A stretch of DNA of 64,000 bases from Stutzerimonas stutzeri (GCA_002339675.1 DDKB01000012.1:62001-126000); one strand, 5' to 3'. Numbered from the stretch's first letter, positions 7,880 through 16,782 are shown. The notes: generated by a model not told the origin, from the sequence alone. Made by a program: numbers and translations.

Positions 7880-10081
7880 TCAGACCGTTTGCTGCTCGCT
7901 GTATCCGTAGTGGTCGTAGTAGCCACGGAACTGACCGTTCTTCTTGGCTTTCTCGATATCCACATGATTGAGCACGACGCCGGCCAGCGGTGCGTTGCTG
8001 TTCTGCAGCTGGCTGATGCCCTTCTCCACGTGCGGGATCAGCGTGCTGTCGGACTTGACCACGTAGATCACCGCGTCGGCGAGGGTCGAGAGCACGGCCG
8101 CGTCGCTGACCGCCTGGCTCGGCGGCGAGTCGATGATGATCCGGTCGTAACGGCCCTTGACCACCTCGAGCAGCCTGGCGAAACGCGGCGACGACAGCAG
8201 CTCCAGCGGGTTGGAAGGCACCGCGCCGGCAGCGATCATGTCGACGTTGCCCACTGTGTGAATGCAATCTTCGAGCTTGGCGCTGCCACCGATAAGGTTG
8301 ACCAGCCCCGGCGTGCCGGGCTTGAAATCGAACGCCTTGTCCAGCGTCGCGCGGCGCAGGTCGGCGTCGATCAGCAGTACCCGGTGCAGCTGCCCCATGG
8401 CGAAGGCGAGGTTGGCCGAGACGGAGCTCTTGCCCTCGCCTGGCGCGGTCGAGGTCACCACCAGCACCTGACGCGGGTGCGTGGTTTCGGTGAGCAAGAA
8501 GTTAGTGCGGATGGTGCGCACCGCCTCGCAGAAGCGCTTGTCGCCGCTGCGCTCGAACAGGTGGCTGACTTCCTTGCGCAGCTTGCGCGGCACCTGCGGC
8601 ACGATGCCCATGACCGGCAGGCCGAGCTTGTTCTCGACTTCCTCGGAGCTCTTGAAGGTGTTGTCAAGGATTTCGCGGATGATCGCCTGGGCAATGCCCA
8701 GCACCAGGGCCAGGAACAGCGCGACGGCCAGGATCAGCGGCTTGTTCGGCGCGCTGGGTTCGGTCGGCGGAATGGCCGCATCCACCACGCGCGCATTGGT
8801 CGAGCTCAGGTCCGAAGTGGCCGTGGTTTCCTGCAGGCGGGTCATGAAGGTGTCGTACAGCGCGCGGTCGCTTTCGACCTGGCGCTGCAGGTCACGCACC
8901 TTGAACTCCTTGCGGGAGATGTCCTGGATCCGGCCTTTGTTCTCGTTGAAGGACGCCTTCAGGGAGTTCTCGTTCGCCAGCGCCAACTGATAGTTGCGCT
9001 CAATGCTCGCCACCACCTGCTCGACCTGCTGCTTCAGGCTTGCGGTCGCTGCGTTCAGGTCGGAGCGAGCGGACACCATTGCCGGGTGCCGGTCACCATA
9101 ACGACGCGACAGGTCTTCCACACGCGAGCGAGCGTGCGCCTGGTCCGCCTTGAACTGCTGGATCAACGGATGACCGAGCACCGCCGGCACGCTGGCCAGA
9201 CGCTCCCAGCCCTGATCGCGCATGGACTGAACCTGGCGATACTGACTCTCGGCCTCGGCTCGTTCACGGCGCGCGTCGATCATGCGATCGCCGGTCAGCG
9301 ACAGCTCGTTGGCGCTGATGGTGCTGACACCCTTGAGGTCCACCAGCCCTTCGGCATCCAGATAGGCCTGCAACTTGTCTTCGGAGTCCTGCAGGTTCTG
9401 CCGCAGCGATACCAGGCGATCGTTCATCCAGCTGGCAGCGGTCATCGACATGTCGACCTTGGCTTCCAGCTGCGCCTCGATGTAGGCCTGCGCCAGCTGA
9501 TTGGTCGCCTGAGCCGCAGTCAGGCGATCGGCCATCGAGACGGACATATAGACGAGCTGGCTTTTGCCTTCGACCCAGACAGCCGTACGATCCATCAGAA
9601 CCTGCACGGCATAGTCCATGATCTGCGCCTCGGTGAGCGGCTCGGGCTCCTCGCCGGTCACTGCATCGATGATCGCACCGACATCCACCAGCGGACCGGG
9701 CTTCTGACGCAGGTCGAATTCCGGGTGCTCGGTCAGGTTGAGGTCGCGCACCACGCGCTCGGCGACACCGCGGCTCTGCATCAGGCTGAGCTGGGTCTGC
9801 AAGTATTCACTGAGCTCGACCGGGGTGTCTGCCGCCGGCTGGAAGGACAGCACCGGGGTGCCCTTGGACTCGATCAGCACCGTGGCGACAGCCTTGTAGA
9901 TCGGGGTAGCACGGGACAACGCCAGCAGCGTCAGCGCGCCAACCACCAGCACCAGCAGGACAATGCCCCACTTGCGCGACCAGATCGCGTGCCAGATTTT
10001 TTTCAGGTCGATGAAGTCACTATCGGGTGCCGCACCCATGGGGCGCTGCCATGGCCGATCCGGGCGAATGGGGCTGTTCAT
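7880..10081 (-). CDS. Wzc-like polysaccharide co-polymerase / bacterial tyrosine autokinase
   Basis: The 733-residue inner-membrane protein has a transmembrane helix near residues 40-60, a long periplasmic Wzz-type coiled-coil region, a second helix near 450, and a cytoplasmic BY-kinase. The kinase shows Walker A (STAPGEGKSS, about residue 550), Walker A' (VLLIDADLRR, about 570) and Walker B (IIIDSPP, about 650). The C-terminal tail holds a tyrosine cluster, YYDHYGY, the expected autophosphorylation site. Such proteins control chain length and link the polymerase to outer-membrane export. Its ATG overlaps the previous gene's TGA by one base. No cognate low-molecular-weight phosphatase gene is visible. 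A 148-bp spacer follows before ugd. Confidence 0.92.
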   Translation of the reverse strand: MNSPIRPDRPWQRPMGAAPDSDFIDLKKIWHAIWSRKWGIVLLVLVVGALTLLALSRATPIYKAVATVLIESKGTPVLSFQPAADTPVELSEYLQTQLSLMQSRGVAERVVRDLNLTEHPEFDLRQKPGPLVDVGAIIDAVTGEEPEPLTEAQIMDYAVQVLMDRTAVWVEGKSQLVYMSVSMADRLTAAQATNQLAQAYIEAQLEAKVDMSMTAASWMNDRLVSLRQNLQDSEDKLQAYLDAEGLVDLKGVSTISANELSLTGDRMIDARRERAEAESQYRQVQSMRDQGWERLASVPAVLGHPLIQQFKADQAHARSRVEDLSRRYGDRHPAMVSARSDLNAATASLKQQVEQVVASIERNYQLALANENSLKASFNENKGRIQDISRKEFKVRDLQRQVESDRALYDTFMTRLQETTATSDLSSTNARVVDAAIPPTEPSAPNKPLILAVALFLALVLGIAQAIIREILDNTFKSSEEVENKLGLPVMGIVPQVPRKLRKEVSHLFERSGDKRFCEAVRTIRTNFLLTETTHPRQVLVVTSTAPGEGKSSVSANLAFAMGQLHRVLLIDADLRRATLDKAFDFKPGTPGLVNLIGGSAKLEDCIHTVGNVDMIAAGAVPSNPLELLSSPRFARLLEVVKGRYDRIIIDSPPSQAVSDAAVLSTLADAVIYVVKSDSTLIPHVEKGISQLQNSNAPLAGVVLNHVDIEKAKKNGQFRGYYDHYGYSEQQTV

Positions 10082-10614
10082 CAGAAGAATCCTTCATCGA
10101 TGTTGATCGTATCGCCGGGGCGAACCAGGGTGTTCATGTTGGCCTCTTCCTCGGCGCGGCTGCCTTGCGAGCCGCGCACGATGGTCATGCGCTTGGTCGA
10201 GGCGCGCTCGGTCAAACCGCCGGCCAGTGCAATCGCGCGGTCCAGGGTCAGGCCGGGTTGATAGGGGTAGCCGCCTGGCGACTTGACCTCACCGGAAATG
10301 TAGAACTCACGGTAGGTCACTACCGACACTGAAATGCGCGGGTCGATCAGATAGCCGTCTTTGAGCTTCTCGACCAGCAGGTTGCGGACCTGGCCGGCCG
10401 TCTTGCCGTTGGCGTCGACCTCGCCGATAAATGGAAAGGTAAAGGTGCCCGCATCGGTCAGGCGGATTTCCTCGAATGACAGGTCCGGCTCGCCGTGGAC
10501 GCTGATGCGGATCACGTCGCCCGAACCCAACTGGTACTGGGCGGCACTGGCCACTGCGCTGAACGCCAGCAGCAACAGCATGATTACGGATTTACAGATG
10601 GTCGGGATGCGCAT
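10081..10614 (-). CDS. Short Wza-like polysaccharide export (OPX) protein
   Basis: This is a 177-residue periplasmic protein with a cleavable signal peptide (cut near AVASAA-QY), a Poly_export domain (YQLGSGDVIRISVHGEPDLS) and one SLBB domain (REFYISGEVKSPGGYPY). It lacks the lipobox cysteine, extra SLBB repeats and the C-terminal membrane-spanning helix of E. coli Wza, which is about twice as long. It probably bridges the Wzc-like protein and an outer-membrane porin rather than forming the pore itself. A very strong AAGGAGGAG ribosome site precedes the ATG at 10614. Confidence 0.88.
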   Translation of the reverse strand: MRIPTICKSVIMLLLLAFSAVASAAQYQLGSGDVIRISVHGEPDLSFEEIRLTDAGTFTFPFIGEVDANGKTAGQVRNLLVEKLKDGYLIDPRISVSVVTYREFYISGEVKSPGGYPYQPGLTLDRAIALAGGLTERASTKRMTIVRGSQGSRAEEEANMNTLVRPGDTINIDEGFF

Positions 10615-10656
10615 GGTCGGCTCCTCCTTAGGCACTGGTTAACGTCCTTCCCGGCC

Positions 10657-11814
10657 CTAAAGGCTCAGGTCGAAACTCAGCAGGTAAACGTTACGGTCGT
10701 AGCTTTCCAGCCGCCGATTGGAGTCGTTTTCGGTCCGCAGATACGACAGGGTCACGTCGATCCAGCGATCCGGGGACCAGGTGACGCCAGCGCCGTAGGC
10801 CGTGCGCTCGTCGGTTCGCCCGATTCCCTCGTAATCGCGGTCGGAGAAGCGGTATTGCAGCTCGGTCGCGAGTTTCGAGGTCCACTCGTGGTTCCAGGCG
10901 GCGCGCGTGGTGGTGTCGTTGATGGTGCTGGCGCCATTATCGCCTTCGTCGAAGGCACGACGAGCGTTCAGGCTGAAGGTCGAATAGGTTCGCGGGTTGT
11001 ATGTCACCCCTACTTCCCACATCGGGCTGGTGAAGTCTTCGCGCGTGTCGCTGTCGAAGTCCTTGCGCTCAGCACCGAGCTTGATCGTTCCGGAGGTTTT
11101 CGCGGTGGCATCCCAGGTAGCACCGGCGAGCAGCGCCAGGTTGGTGCTGTCGCGCTGCGCACGGGAAAGCTTGTAGTCGTGATCGGTGTGGCGGACCTCG
11201 ATCAGCGAGCGCGTCCGGTAGCCCAGGCGATGGAACCAGATCGAATTGAACATCAGGCTGTCACGGTCTTCGGTGGCATTGATGTCGCCACTGTTGTGGT
11301 AGCGAACCTGTTCGTAACGGGTGCCGAATTCGAGCTGGTTGCGCGCGGTACGAGCGCCGTATCGATAAGCGGCACGTGCCACGGCCAGGCTGTACTTGTC
11401 GTTCTCGGTGATCGTTTCGGTGTCAGCTGTTTCTTCGACACGGTGATAGGCAAGACCCCAGCTCAGGCGATGGCGCGAGGTAAACTCCATGATGCTTCTG
11501 AGCTGCAGATGATGGTCGGTGTTGCTCGCATCCGAGTCGGAATGAAAGATGTCGCTGTTGAAGGAATACTCGAGCTCGTATTCGCTGTTGCGATTACCCG
11601 TGCCCAACAGGAAGGTGGGATTGATACCCGTCACCCAGGACGCCTGCTCGTTATCCGACAAGCCCCGGTAGTTATCGTCGTAGCTTTCGCGAACAACCAG
11701 CGTCGGGGTGAATTCGAAACCGCCGATGCGAATATCGCGCGGCTCGGTTTCGGCCCAACTATTGGTGGCTGCAAGGCATAGCAGCGATACACCTGGAAGC
11801 GTGATCTTCCTCAT
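10657..11814 (-). CDS. Outer-membrane beta-barrel protein, first gene of the EPS operon
   Basis: The 385-residue protein starts with a signal peptide (cut near NSWAE-TEP). The rest is a run of amphipathic, alternating strands rich in aromatic and acidic residues (for example LATELQYRFSDRDYEGIG), ending in an aromatic-rich strand, as in outer-membrane barrels of the BBP2 (DUF560/PF10082-like) type found in EPS clusters. The ATG at 11814 has a GAAGGG ribosome site; the frame extends to 11955 without family-like sequence. Next to a pore-less OPX protein it is the best candidate for the channel through which the polymer leaves the cell. Confidence 0.8.
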   Translation of the reverse strand: MRKITLPGVSLLCLAATNSWAETEPRDIRIGGFEFTPTLVVRESYDDNYRGLSDNEQASWVTGINPTFLLGTGNRNSEYELEYSFNSDIFHSDSDASNTDHHLQLRSIMEFTSRHRLSWGLAYHRVEETADTETITENDKYSLAVARAAYRYGARTARNQLEFGTRYEQVRYHNSGDINATEDRDSLMFNSIWFHRLGYRTRSLIEVRHTDHDYKLSRAQRDSTNLALLAGATWDATAKTSGTIKLGAERKDFDSDTREDFTSPMWEVGVTYNPRTYSTFSLNARRAFDEGDNGASTINDTTTRAAWNHEWTSKLATELQYRFSDRDYEGIGRTDERTAYGAGVTWSPDRWIDVTLSYLRTENDSNRRLESYDRNVYLLSFDLSL

Positions 11815-12241
11815 ATGGAATCCCTTCTCCGAGATAAATTGTTGTGCATGCCTCGACTCCGCTTGCGACGCTGGCTTCTGTGAGGAGGCATAGACACGCA
11901 ACAGACCGCAAATATCCCGGACAGTTGCACAATTGATCAGTGGTCGAGCGGCCATGGGCCTGGGGAACGCTCTAACGCGGGGAGAAGCACGGCCGCGGCG
12001 GTGCCCGGCCCGGCGGTTGCCGCCGTCCGGCAGGCGTTATGCACGTGGGCGCGACTGAAGGTAGGGATTAGGAACAAAGCGGTGCGGCGACCGCCGCCGG
12101 ACGCCGCAGCGCGACGCAGCCCCGGCCACTCAACAGCCAGGCGCGAAGCCGGCGCGGCACCCCTGGCGGCCTGGGCGTAGGGGTCGGCGAGCGCCGCCCC
12201 CTACCCGGGCCGCAGGCAAGGCATCGGCGGCGAGCCGAGAG
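11815..12241. other. 427-bp gene-free region upstream of the EPS operon
   Basis: This spacer lies between the end of the CvfB-like gene and the first EPS gene, both on the minus strand, so it must hold the EPS promoter. I see no convincing sigma-70 or sigma-54 promoter and no JUMPstart/ops element. It contains overlapping short palindromes near 11930-11940 (CAATTG, TGATCA), several GC-rich inverted repeats around 12000-12030, and the strong hairpin at 12177-12204. The small reading frames in it look random. Confidence 0.6.
12177..12204 (-). terminator. GC-rich hairpin 38 bp after the CvfB-like gene
   Basis: GTAGGGG-t-CGGCG-ag-CGCCG-c-CCCCTAC pairs 12 bases with a single mismatch. It lies just beyond the stop of the minus-strand CvfB-like gene. 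There is no T-run on either side, so it is a weak intrinsic terminator at best, or a 3'-end stabiliser. Confidence 0.4.
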
Positions 12242-13078
12242 TCAGGCGAGCTCGATGCGATCCGGGTGGATGACGATGCGGCCCTGCTTGTAGAGACCGC
12301 CGATGGCCTTCTTGAAGTTGCCCTTGCTGACACCGAACTGCCTGGCAATCTCTTCGGCAGCGGTCTTGTCGCTTACCGGCAGGCTGCCTTGGTTATCCTG
12401 CAACTTTTGCAGGATCAGGCCCTGCAGTGCGTCTGCCGCGGCGCTGCCCACCGGCTGCAGACTCAGGCTGATCTTGCCATCGGCGCGCAGCTCCTTGATG
12501 AAACCCTTCTCGCGCATGCCGCCGCGCAAGAACTTGAATGCCTCGTTCTTGTGGATCAGCCCCCAATGGCGCCCGTTGATGATCGCCTTGTGGCCCAGTT
12601 CAGTGGCCTCGACCACCAGCAGGTCCACCGCCTCGCCAACGGCATAGCGAGCCGGTGTCTTGTCCAGGTAGCGATCCAGGCGCGCGGTGGCAGTGATTCG
12701 CCGGGTGTGCTTGTCGAGGTAGACATGCACGACGCAGTAGTCCCCCTCCTTCAAGGGGCGCTTTTCCTCGGAGTGCGGCAGCAGCAGGTCCTTTGGCAGC
12801 CCCCAGTCGAGAAACAGCCCGATCCTGTTGATCTCCACCACCTTGAGACTGGCGAATTCGCCGACCTGCACCTTTGGCTTTTCGGTGGTGGCGATGAGCT
12901 TGTCTTCGCTGTCCAGATAGATGAAGACGTTCAGCCAGTCGTCCACCTCGGTCGGGGTGTTCTTCGGGATGTAGCGATTGGGCAGCAGGATCTCACCGTC
13001 CGGCCCGCCATCGAGGTACAGGCCGAAACCGGTGTGCTTGACGATTTGCAGGCTATTGAAGCGCCCGATTGCAGCCAT
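12242..13078 (-). CDS. CvfB/YitL-like S1-domain RNA-binding protein
   Basis: The 278-residue protein begins MAAIGRFNSLQIVKHTGFGLYLDGG and has three successive S1-type beta-barrel units (residues about 5-65, 70-135 and 145-205) followed by a winged-helix domain near the C-terminus (EEIARQFGVSKGNFKKAIGGL). This is the architecture of CvfB (conserved virulence factor B), a cytoplasmic RNA-binding protein proposed to act in post-transcriptional control. The ATG at 13078 sits behind GGAGG. It is divergently transcribed from the small gene at 13289. Confidence 0.88.
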   Translation of the reverse strand: MAAIGRFNSLQIVKHTGFGLYLDGGPDGEILLPNRYIPKNTPTEVDDWLNVFIYLDSEDKLIATTEKPKVQVGEFASLKVVEINRIGLFLDWGLPKDLLLPHSEEKRPLKEGDYCVVHVYLDKHTRRITATARLDRYLDKTPARYAVGEAVDLLVVEATELGHKAIINGRHWGLIHKNEAFKFLRGGMREKGFIKELRADGKISLSLQPVGSAAADALQGLILQKLQDNQGSLPVSDKTAAEEIARQFGVSKGNFKKAIGGLYKQGRIVIHPDRIELA

Positions 13079-13249
13079 GTCACGAGTCCTCCGAGTCGAA
13101 GGCGCCGATTCTAGCAGGCTGTCCGCTGGCAGGCGCCGCCGTACCGTCACCCGCGCACTGGCGCCACCCATCCGGCACCCGCAAATGCACCGATCGTCTG
13201 ACATGCCGCCTGCACGCTACGACAATCGAACAAAGCACTACAAAATCTG

Positions 13250-13255
13250 TATAAT
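13250..13255 (+). promoter_or_regulatory. Sigma-70 -10 element upstream of the small gene at 13289
   Basis: A perfect TATAAT lies 33 bases before the ATG, within an unusually AT-rich patch (about 13221-13256) in the divergent spacer. The -35 is poor (CGAACA at 17 bp). It is the clearest consensus -10 in the window and should drive the 59-residue protein gene. Confidence 0.6.
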
Positions 13256-13288
13256 GTCCGGTTCGACTGACACAGGAACCCGACGACA

Positions 13289-13468
13289 ATGGCCGCCAAG
13301 ACTACCTCCGCCAAACGCAAACCCGAACCCGCCAGCGAAACCAGCCAGTCTCTGGCCGAGCAGATGGCAGCCTTCCTGAAGGCCGGCGGCGAAGTCCAGA
13401 AGATCCCTAACGGCGTCAGCGGCCAGACTCAGGGTCCGTCGCGCCAGATCACCATCAGCAAGAAGTAA
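13289..13468 (+). CDS. Small conserved hypothetical protein, 59 residues
   Basis: Reading from ATG 13289 gives MAAKTTSAKRKPEPASETSQ and then SLAEQMAAFLKAGGEVQKIP to a TAA at 13468. The N-terminus is basic and low-complexity, likely disordered; the middle is an amphipathic helix; the end (GPSRQITISKK) is a short strand. A strong -10 lies upstream and an AGGAA ribosome site precedes it. From memory, similar 55-65-residue proteins with an AxFLKAGGExQxIPxGVSG core are conserved in Pseudomonas without a known role. It is 85 bp before the pseudouridine-synthase-like gene on the same strand. Confidence 0.75.
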   Translation: MAAKTTSAKRKPEPASETSQSLAEQMAAFLKAGGEVQKIPNGVSGQTQGPSRQITISKK

Positions 13469-13553
13469 GCGCACCACCCGACCGATACGCGAGCCACACT
13501 GCCCCGGCAATCACCAGGCGGCTCGCCAGGTTCCCTCCAGACACCCGAGCCTC

Positions 13554-14276
13554 ATGACCGAACCGACCCGCTTGTCCAAACGCGTTGCCGAGCAGCTGGG
13601 CTGTTCTCGGCGTGAAGCCGAGCTGTACATCGAGGGAGGCTGGGTCAAGGTCAACGACCAGATCATCGACACGCCCTATCACAAGGTCGACAGAGCGCGC
13701 ATCGAGCTGCTGCCCGGCGCGGTCGCGGCCGAACTGCCACCCGTCACGCTGTTGCTGCACAAGCCGGCCGGCGCGGTTACCGCCATGGACCCTGCCGGCG
13801 CGCAGCAGCAGCTGGCCGGCGCCTCGCGCTGGGAGGCCGACGACCAGCGCCAGCCGGCGCGCGCCCGGCATTTCGCGAGGCAGACCGCGCTGCTGCCGCT
13901 GGAGCAGGACGTCAGCGGACTGCTGGTTTTCAGCCAGCGCCGCGAGGTGATCCGCGCCCTCGCCGACCCGCGTGACAAGCTGGAACAGGAATACATCGTC
14001 GAAGTTGCCGGCGAGCCAGAGGAAGGCGGCCTGGCGCTGCTGGCCAAGGGCATCGGCCACCGCGGTCGCGTGCTGCCCAGGGCCAAGGCCAGCTGGCAGA
14101 ACGAGACGCGCCTGCGCATCGTCCTCAAGGCACCGCAAGCCGGCGACCTGCGCCAGCTCTGCGAAGCCATCGGCCTGCAAATGGTCAGCTGCAAGCGCAT
14201 CCGCATCGGTCGCCTGTCCATGGCCAAGCTGCCCGTGGGCCAGTGGCGATTTCTCGGCGAGCACGAACGCTTCTAG
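13554..14276 (+). CDS. RsuA/RluF-family pseudouridine-synthase-like protein with altered catalytic site
   Basis: The 240-residue protein has an N-terminal S4 RNA-binding domain (RLSKRVAEQLGCSRREAELYIEGG, residues 6-29) and a pseudouridine synthase fold (VTLLLHKPAGAVTAMD from about 64). Family members isomerise a uridine in rRNA using the Asp of a RLDxDxxGL motif. Here the aligned segment is LPLEQDVSGLLVF, so Glu117 sits where the nucleophilic Asp is expected. Function as an enzyme is therefore uncertain; it may be an RNA-binding paralogue. The ORF is otherwise intact. Confidence 0.83.
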   Translation: MTEPTRLSKRVAEQLGCSRREAELYIEGGWVKVNDQIIDTPYHKVDRARIELLPGAVAAELPPVTLLLHKPAGAVTAMDPAGAQQQLAGASRWEADDQRQPARARHFARQTALLPLEQDVSGLLVFSQRREVIRALADPRDKLEQEYIVEVAGEPEEGGLALLAKGIGHRGRVLPRAKASWQNETRLRIVLKAPQAGDLRQLCEAIGLQMVSCKRIRIGRLSMAKLPVGQWRFLGEHERF

Positions 14277-14404
14277 GCCATCGCTTTCAGAGCCGGCCAC
14301 GCAACGACACGCCGTCGTCTATGCTGCTGGAACGTGCTCGCGAACACGCCATACGGAACCGCTGGCGGTTACGAGCCTTCGCCCTGCCCCCGCACAGGTC
14401 CGCC

Positions 14405-15166
14405 ATGCAGAGACTCGTTTCACTGCTGATGCTCGCGCTGTTGCCTCTGGTCTGCGTTGCGCAGAAGCGCGTCGAGGTATGGACCTATCACGTTTCGCCA
14501 CCTTTCATCATCGACGAAACCCGGGGCCTGTCGCGCGCGCTGATTACGCTGCTCAACGTCGACCCGCGCAATGGTGGGCGCTTCCATTTCGACCTGCGAC
14601 CGTTGCCGCGCAAGCGCGTGGACCAGCGCCTGGCCGATGACCGACCCGGCGTGCTGCTGTGGGCCACGCCCCGCTTCCTGAGCGCCGAGCAGGCCGGCCG
14701 GGCTCGCTGGTCGCCACCGCTGCTGCGTGACCAGCAGGACTTCGTCTCGCTGCCGGACATGCCCTTCGAATACGACGGACCGACCTCGCTACGCGGCATG
14801 CAGGTGGGCGGCGTACTGGGCCACCACTACCCGGATCTGGACGCCGAGATTGCCAGCGGCGCGATCAGACGGCAGGATGTTCGCAGCGACCTGCAGAACC
14901 TGCAGAAGCTGCTGTCCGGACGCATCCATACCTTGCTGATTCCGCGATCCACGCTGCTGTACTACCGCAAGGAACGAAAGCTCGGCGACCTCTATGTGTC
15001 CGCCGCCCCGCTGTACCAGTTCACCCGGCACCTGTTGATCACCGACACCCTGGGCAAGCCTGCGACCGAGTACCTCGAGGACTTCGTCGCGACCTTGCCC
15101 GACAACCCCGAATGGCAGATCCTGCTGTTCCGCTACGGGCTGGAGCCCATCGCCAGCGAGCCCTGA
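14405..15166 (+). CDS. Periplasmic solute-binding-like protein (PBPb/SBP_bac_3 type)
   Basis: The start MQRLVSLLMLALLPLVCVAQ gives a 253-residue protein with a Sec signal peptide. The mature part begins KRVEVWTYHVSPPFI, the first strand of a type II periplasmic-binding fold, and later has GGVLGHHYPDLD in the hinge region. There is no transporter gene beside it. In pseudomonads such orphan proteins are often annotated as amino-acid-binding-like, but the ligand is unknown. A longer frame beginning at 14243 overlaps the previous gene and is not supported. Confidence 0.7.
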   Translation: MQRLVSLLMLALLPLVCVAQKRVEVWTYHVSPPFIIDETRGLSRALITLLNVDPRNGGRFHFDLRPLPRKRVDQRLADDRPGVLLWATPRFLSAEQAGRARWSPPLLRDQQDFVSLPDMPFEYDGPTSLRGMQVGGVLGHHYPDLDAEIASGAIRRQDVRSDLQNLQKLLSGRIHTLLIPRSTLLYYRKERKLGDLYVSAAPLYQFTRHLLITDTLGKPATEYLEDFVATLPDNPEWQILLFRYGLEPIASEP

Positions 15167-15249
15167 CGCCGCGCTGAGCTGAACACAAACGAAACCCTCA
15201 GGTCAGATCACGCGCTGGCACCTGACATTTCAAGAGAGCAAAGGCAGCA

Positions 15250-15786
15250 ATGAAGAACGCACTGGTGATCGGACTGCTGATGATACTCGGCGGTTGCGCG
15301 ACACAACCCTGCGAATCCGGCAGCGACAGCCGGTGCCAGACGGAGCGGATGCTCTACCAGAACGACCTGCTGCAGGCGAAGATCCTCATCGCCATCGGCG
15401 ACGAAAACGGCTATGCGCTCGCCGACGCTCTGCTCGAGCGCAGCGCGCGGCTGGATGAGCGTGGCGAGGTCGAGTTCTACCAGGCGCTGCTGAAGATCCG
15501 CCAGGGGCCGCAACCCGAGGAAGTGCTCAACCTCCTGGAAAAGGCCCGTGCCAAGCGGCACCCGCACGCCATCGCCCTGCTCTACAAGATGTACGACGAG
15601 CCCTACCTGCTGGACGAGCGCGACCCGGCGAAAGCCGAAACCTACCGCGAGGACTATGCCACCCTCGATGTGGCCCGCAGCGGCTATCCCTCGTTCGACA
15701 AGGCCCTGGCGCTGGTCAGCGAACTGATCGAACCACCGCCACCTCTACCCGAGCGAATCGACCCCTGCGCCGGCCGTTGCCCGTGA
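15250..15786 (+). CDS. Small lipoprotein of unknown function
   Basis: This 178-residue protein has a type II signal peptide with lipobox LGG-C (Cys16). The mature part is mainly helical with TPR/Sel1-like character (ALADALLERSARLDERGEVEFYQALL). It ends in a proline-rich tail and has four further cysteines, two near each end. A weak purine-rich ribosome site (GCAAAGGCAG) lies before the ATG. Probably membrane-anchored in the periplasm. I do not recognise a named family. Confidence 0.72.
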   Translation: MKNALVIGLLMILGGCATQPCESGSDSRCQTERMLYQNDLLQAKILIAIGDENGYALADALLERSARLDERGEVEFYQALLKIRQGPQPEEVLNLLEKARAKRHPHAIALLYKMYDEPYLLDERDPAKAETYREDYATLDVARSGYPSFDKALALVSELIEPPPPLPERIDPCAGRCP

Positions 15787-15903
15787 CGCAGAAGTGGCCG
15801 GCGGCCCGCGCCGCCTGACGCACCGCCGGCGCGATTCCAGCGAACCGACGCCCGCCGCCATTGCTCTTATGGAGAACATCCATCCGGCAAGACGAGGGCC
15901 TTC

Positions 15904-16782
15904 ATGCATACGCGGCCGGTGCCAGGCTACACATTCTCGCTGCTGCTGGTCATGGCCATGGTCGTCGCGCTCAGCGGCTGCAGCCGCCTGAACCTCGCCT
16001 ACCGCAACCTGCACATCCTGATTCCCTGGTCGCTGGACGACTACCTGGACCTGAACCGCGAACAGCAGGCGCGCTTTCGCGACCAGCTGCGCGAGCACCT
16101 CGCCTGGCACTGCCGCACGCAATTGCCGAGCTACCTGGACGCGCTGGCCATCCTCGAGCGCCAGGTCCGCGAGGGGCGCATCGACGAGCCCACACTGCGG
16201 ACCCATTACCGCCAGGCGAAGGCGGCGATCCAGACCATCGCGGTGGCCATCACCCCGACCACCGTCGAGCTGCTACAGAGCCTCGACGACCGCCAGGTGC
16301 GCGAACTCGACCAGGCCTTCGAACGCGACCGCCGCGAGCACGAGGAGGACTATCTGCAGCCACCGCTGGTGCAGCAGATCGACGATCGCGCCGAGCGCAC
16401 GCGCAAGCGCGTCGAGCAATGGTTGGGCAGCACTAACCCCGCCCAGCGCGAACGCATCCGCGCATGGGCGCGCACCCTCGCCGGCCAGAATCGCTACTGG
16501 CTGGCCAACCGGGCGCAATGGCAACACGCATTGATCGATGCGCTGGAGCCGCGCCACGCGCCCGGTTTCGAGGCGCGCATCTCTACCCTGTTGCAGGACC
16601 GCGAGGCGCTCTGGACCGACGATTACCGTGCCGCTTTCGGCCGCACCGAGGCCGCAGCGTTCGACCTGATCACCGCGCTGTACGCCAATGCCGACGAGCG
16701 CCAGCGCCGACACCTGGCCGAGGAGCTGGACGCGCTGCGCAGCGACCTGGCGTCACTGAACTGCCTGCCGGGGTCCCGCTGA
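15904..16782 (+). CDS. DUF6279-type lipoprotein
   Basis: The 292-residue protein has a lipobox LSG-C (Cys26) after a hydrophobic signal, then SRLNLAYRNLHILIPWSLDDYLDLNREQQARF, the conserved opening of DUF6279 lipoproteins common in Pseudomonas. The rest is helical, charged and probably coiled-coil. Outer-membrane anchoring is likely because no Asp follows the Cys. Function is unknown. It ends 18 bp from the convergent SDR gene. Confidence 0.78.
   Translation: MHTRPVPGYTFSLLLVMAMVVALSGCSRLNLAYRNLHILIPWSLDDYLDLNREQQARFRDQLREHLAWHCRTQLPSYLDALAILERQVREGRIDEPTLRTHYRQAKAAIQTIAVAITPTTVELLQSLDDRQVRELDQAFERDRREHEEDYLQPPLVQQIDDRAERTRKRVEQWLGSTNPAQRERIRAWARTLAGQNRYWLANRAQWQHALIDALEPRHAPGFEARISTLLQDREALWTDDYRAAFGRTEAAAFDLITALYANADERQRRHLAEELDALRSDLASLNCLPGSR

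Noticed and set aside
7889..10261. A 790-codon plus-strand frame opposite the wzc-like gene
   Set aside because: It is the antisense shadow of a strongly conserved gene in GC-rich DNA; its residues (His, Gln, Arg, Val-rich) show no domain. The same holds for long shadows at 1911-2813, 12266-13114, 42813-44258, 46424-48208, 49386-51161, 54502-56124 and 62341-63819.
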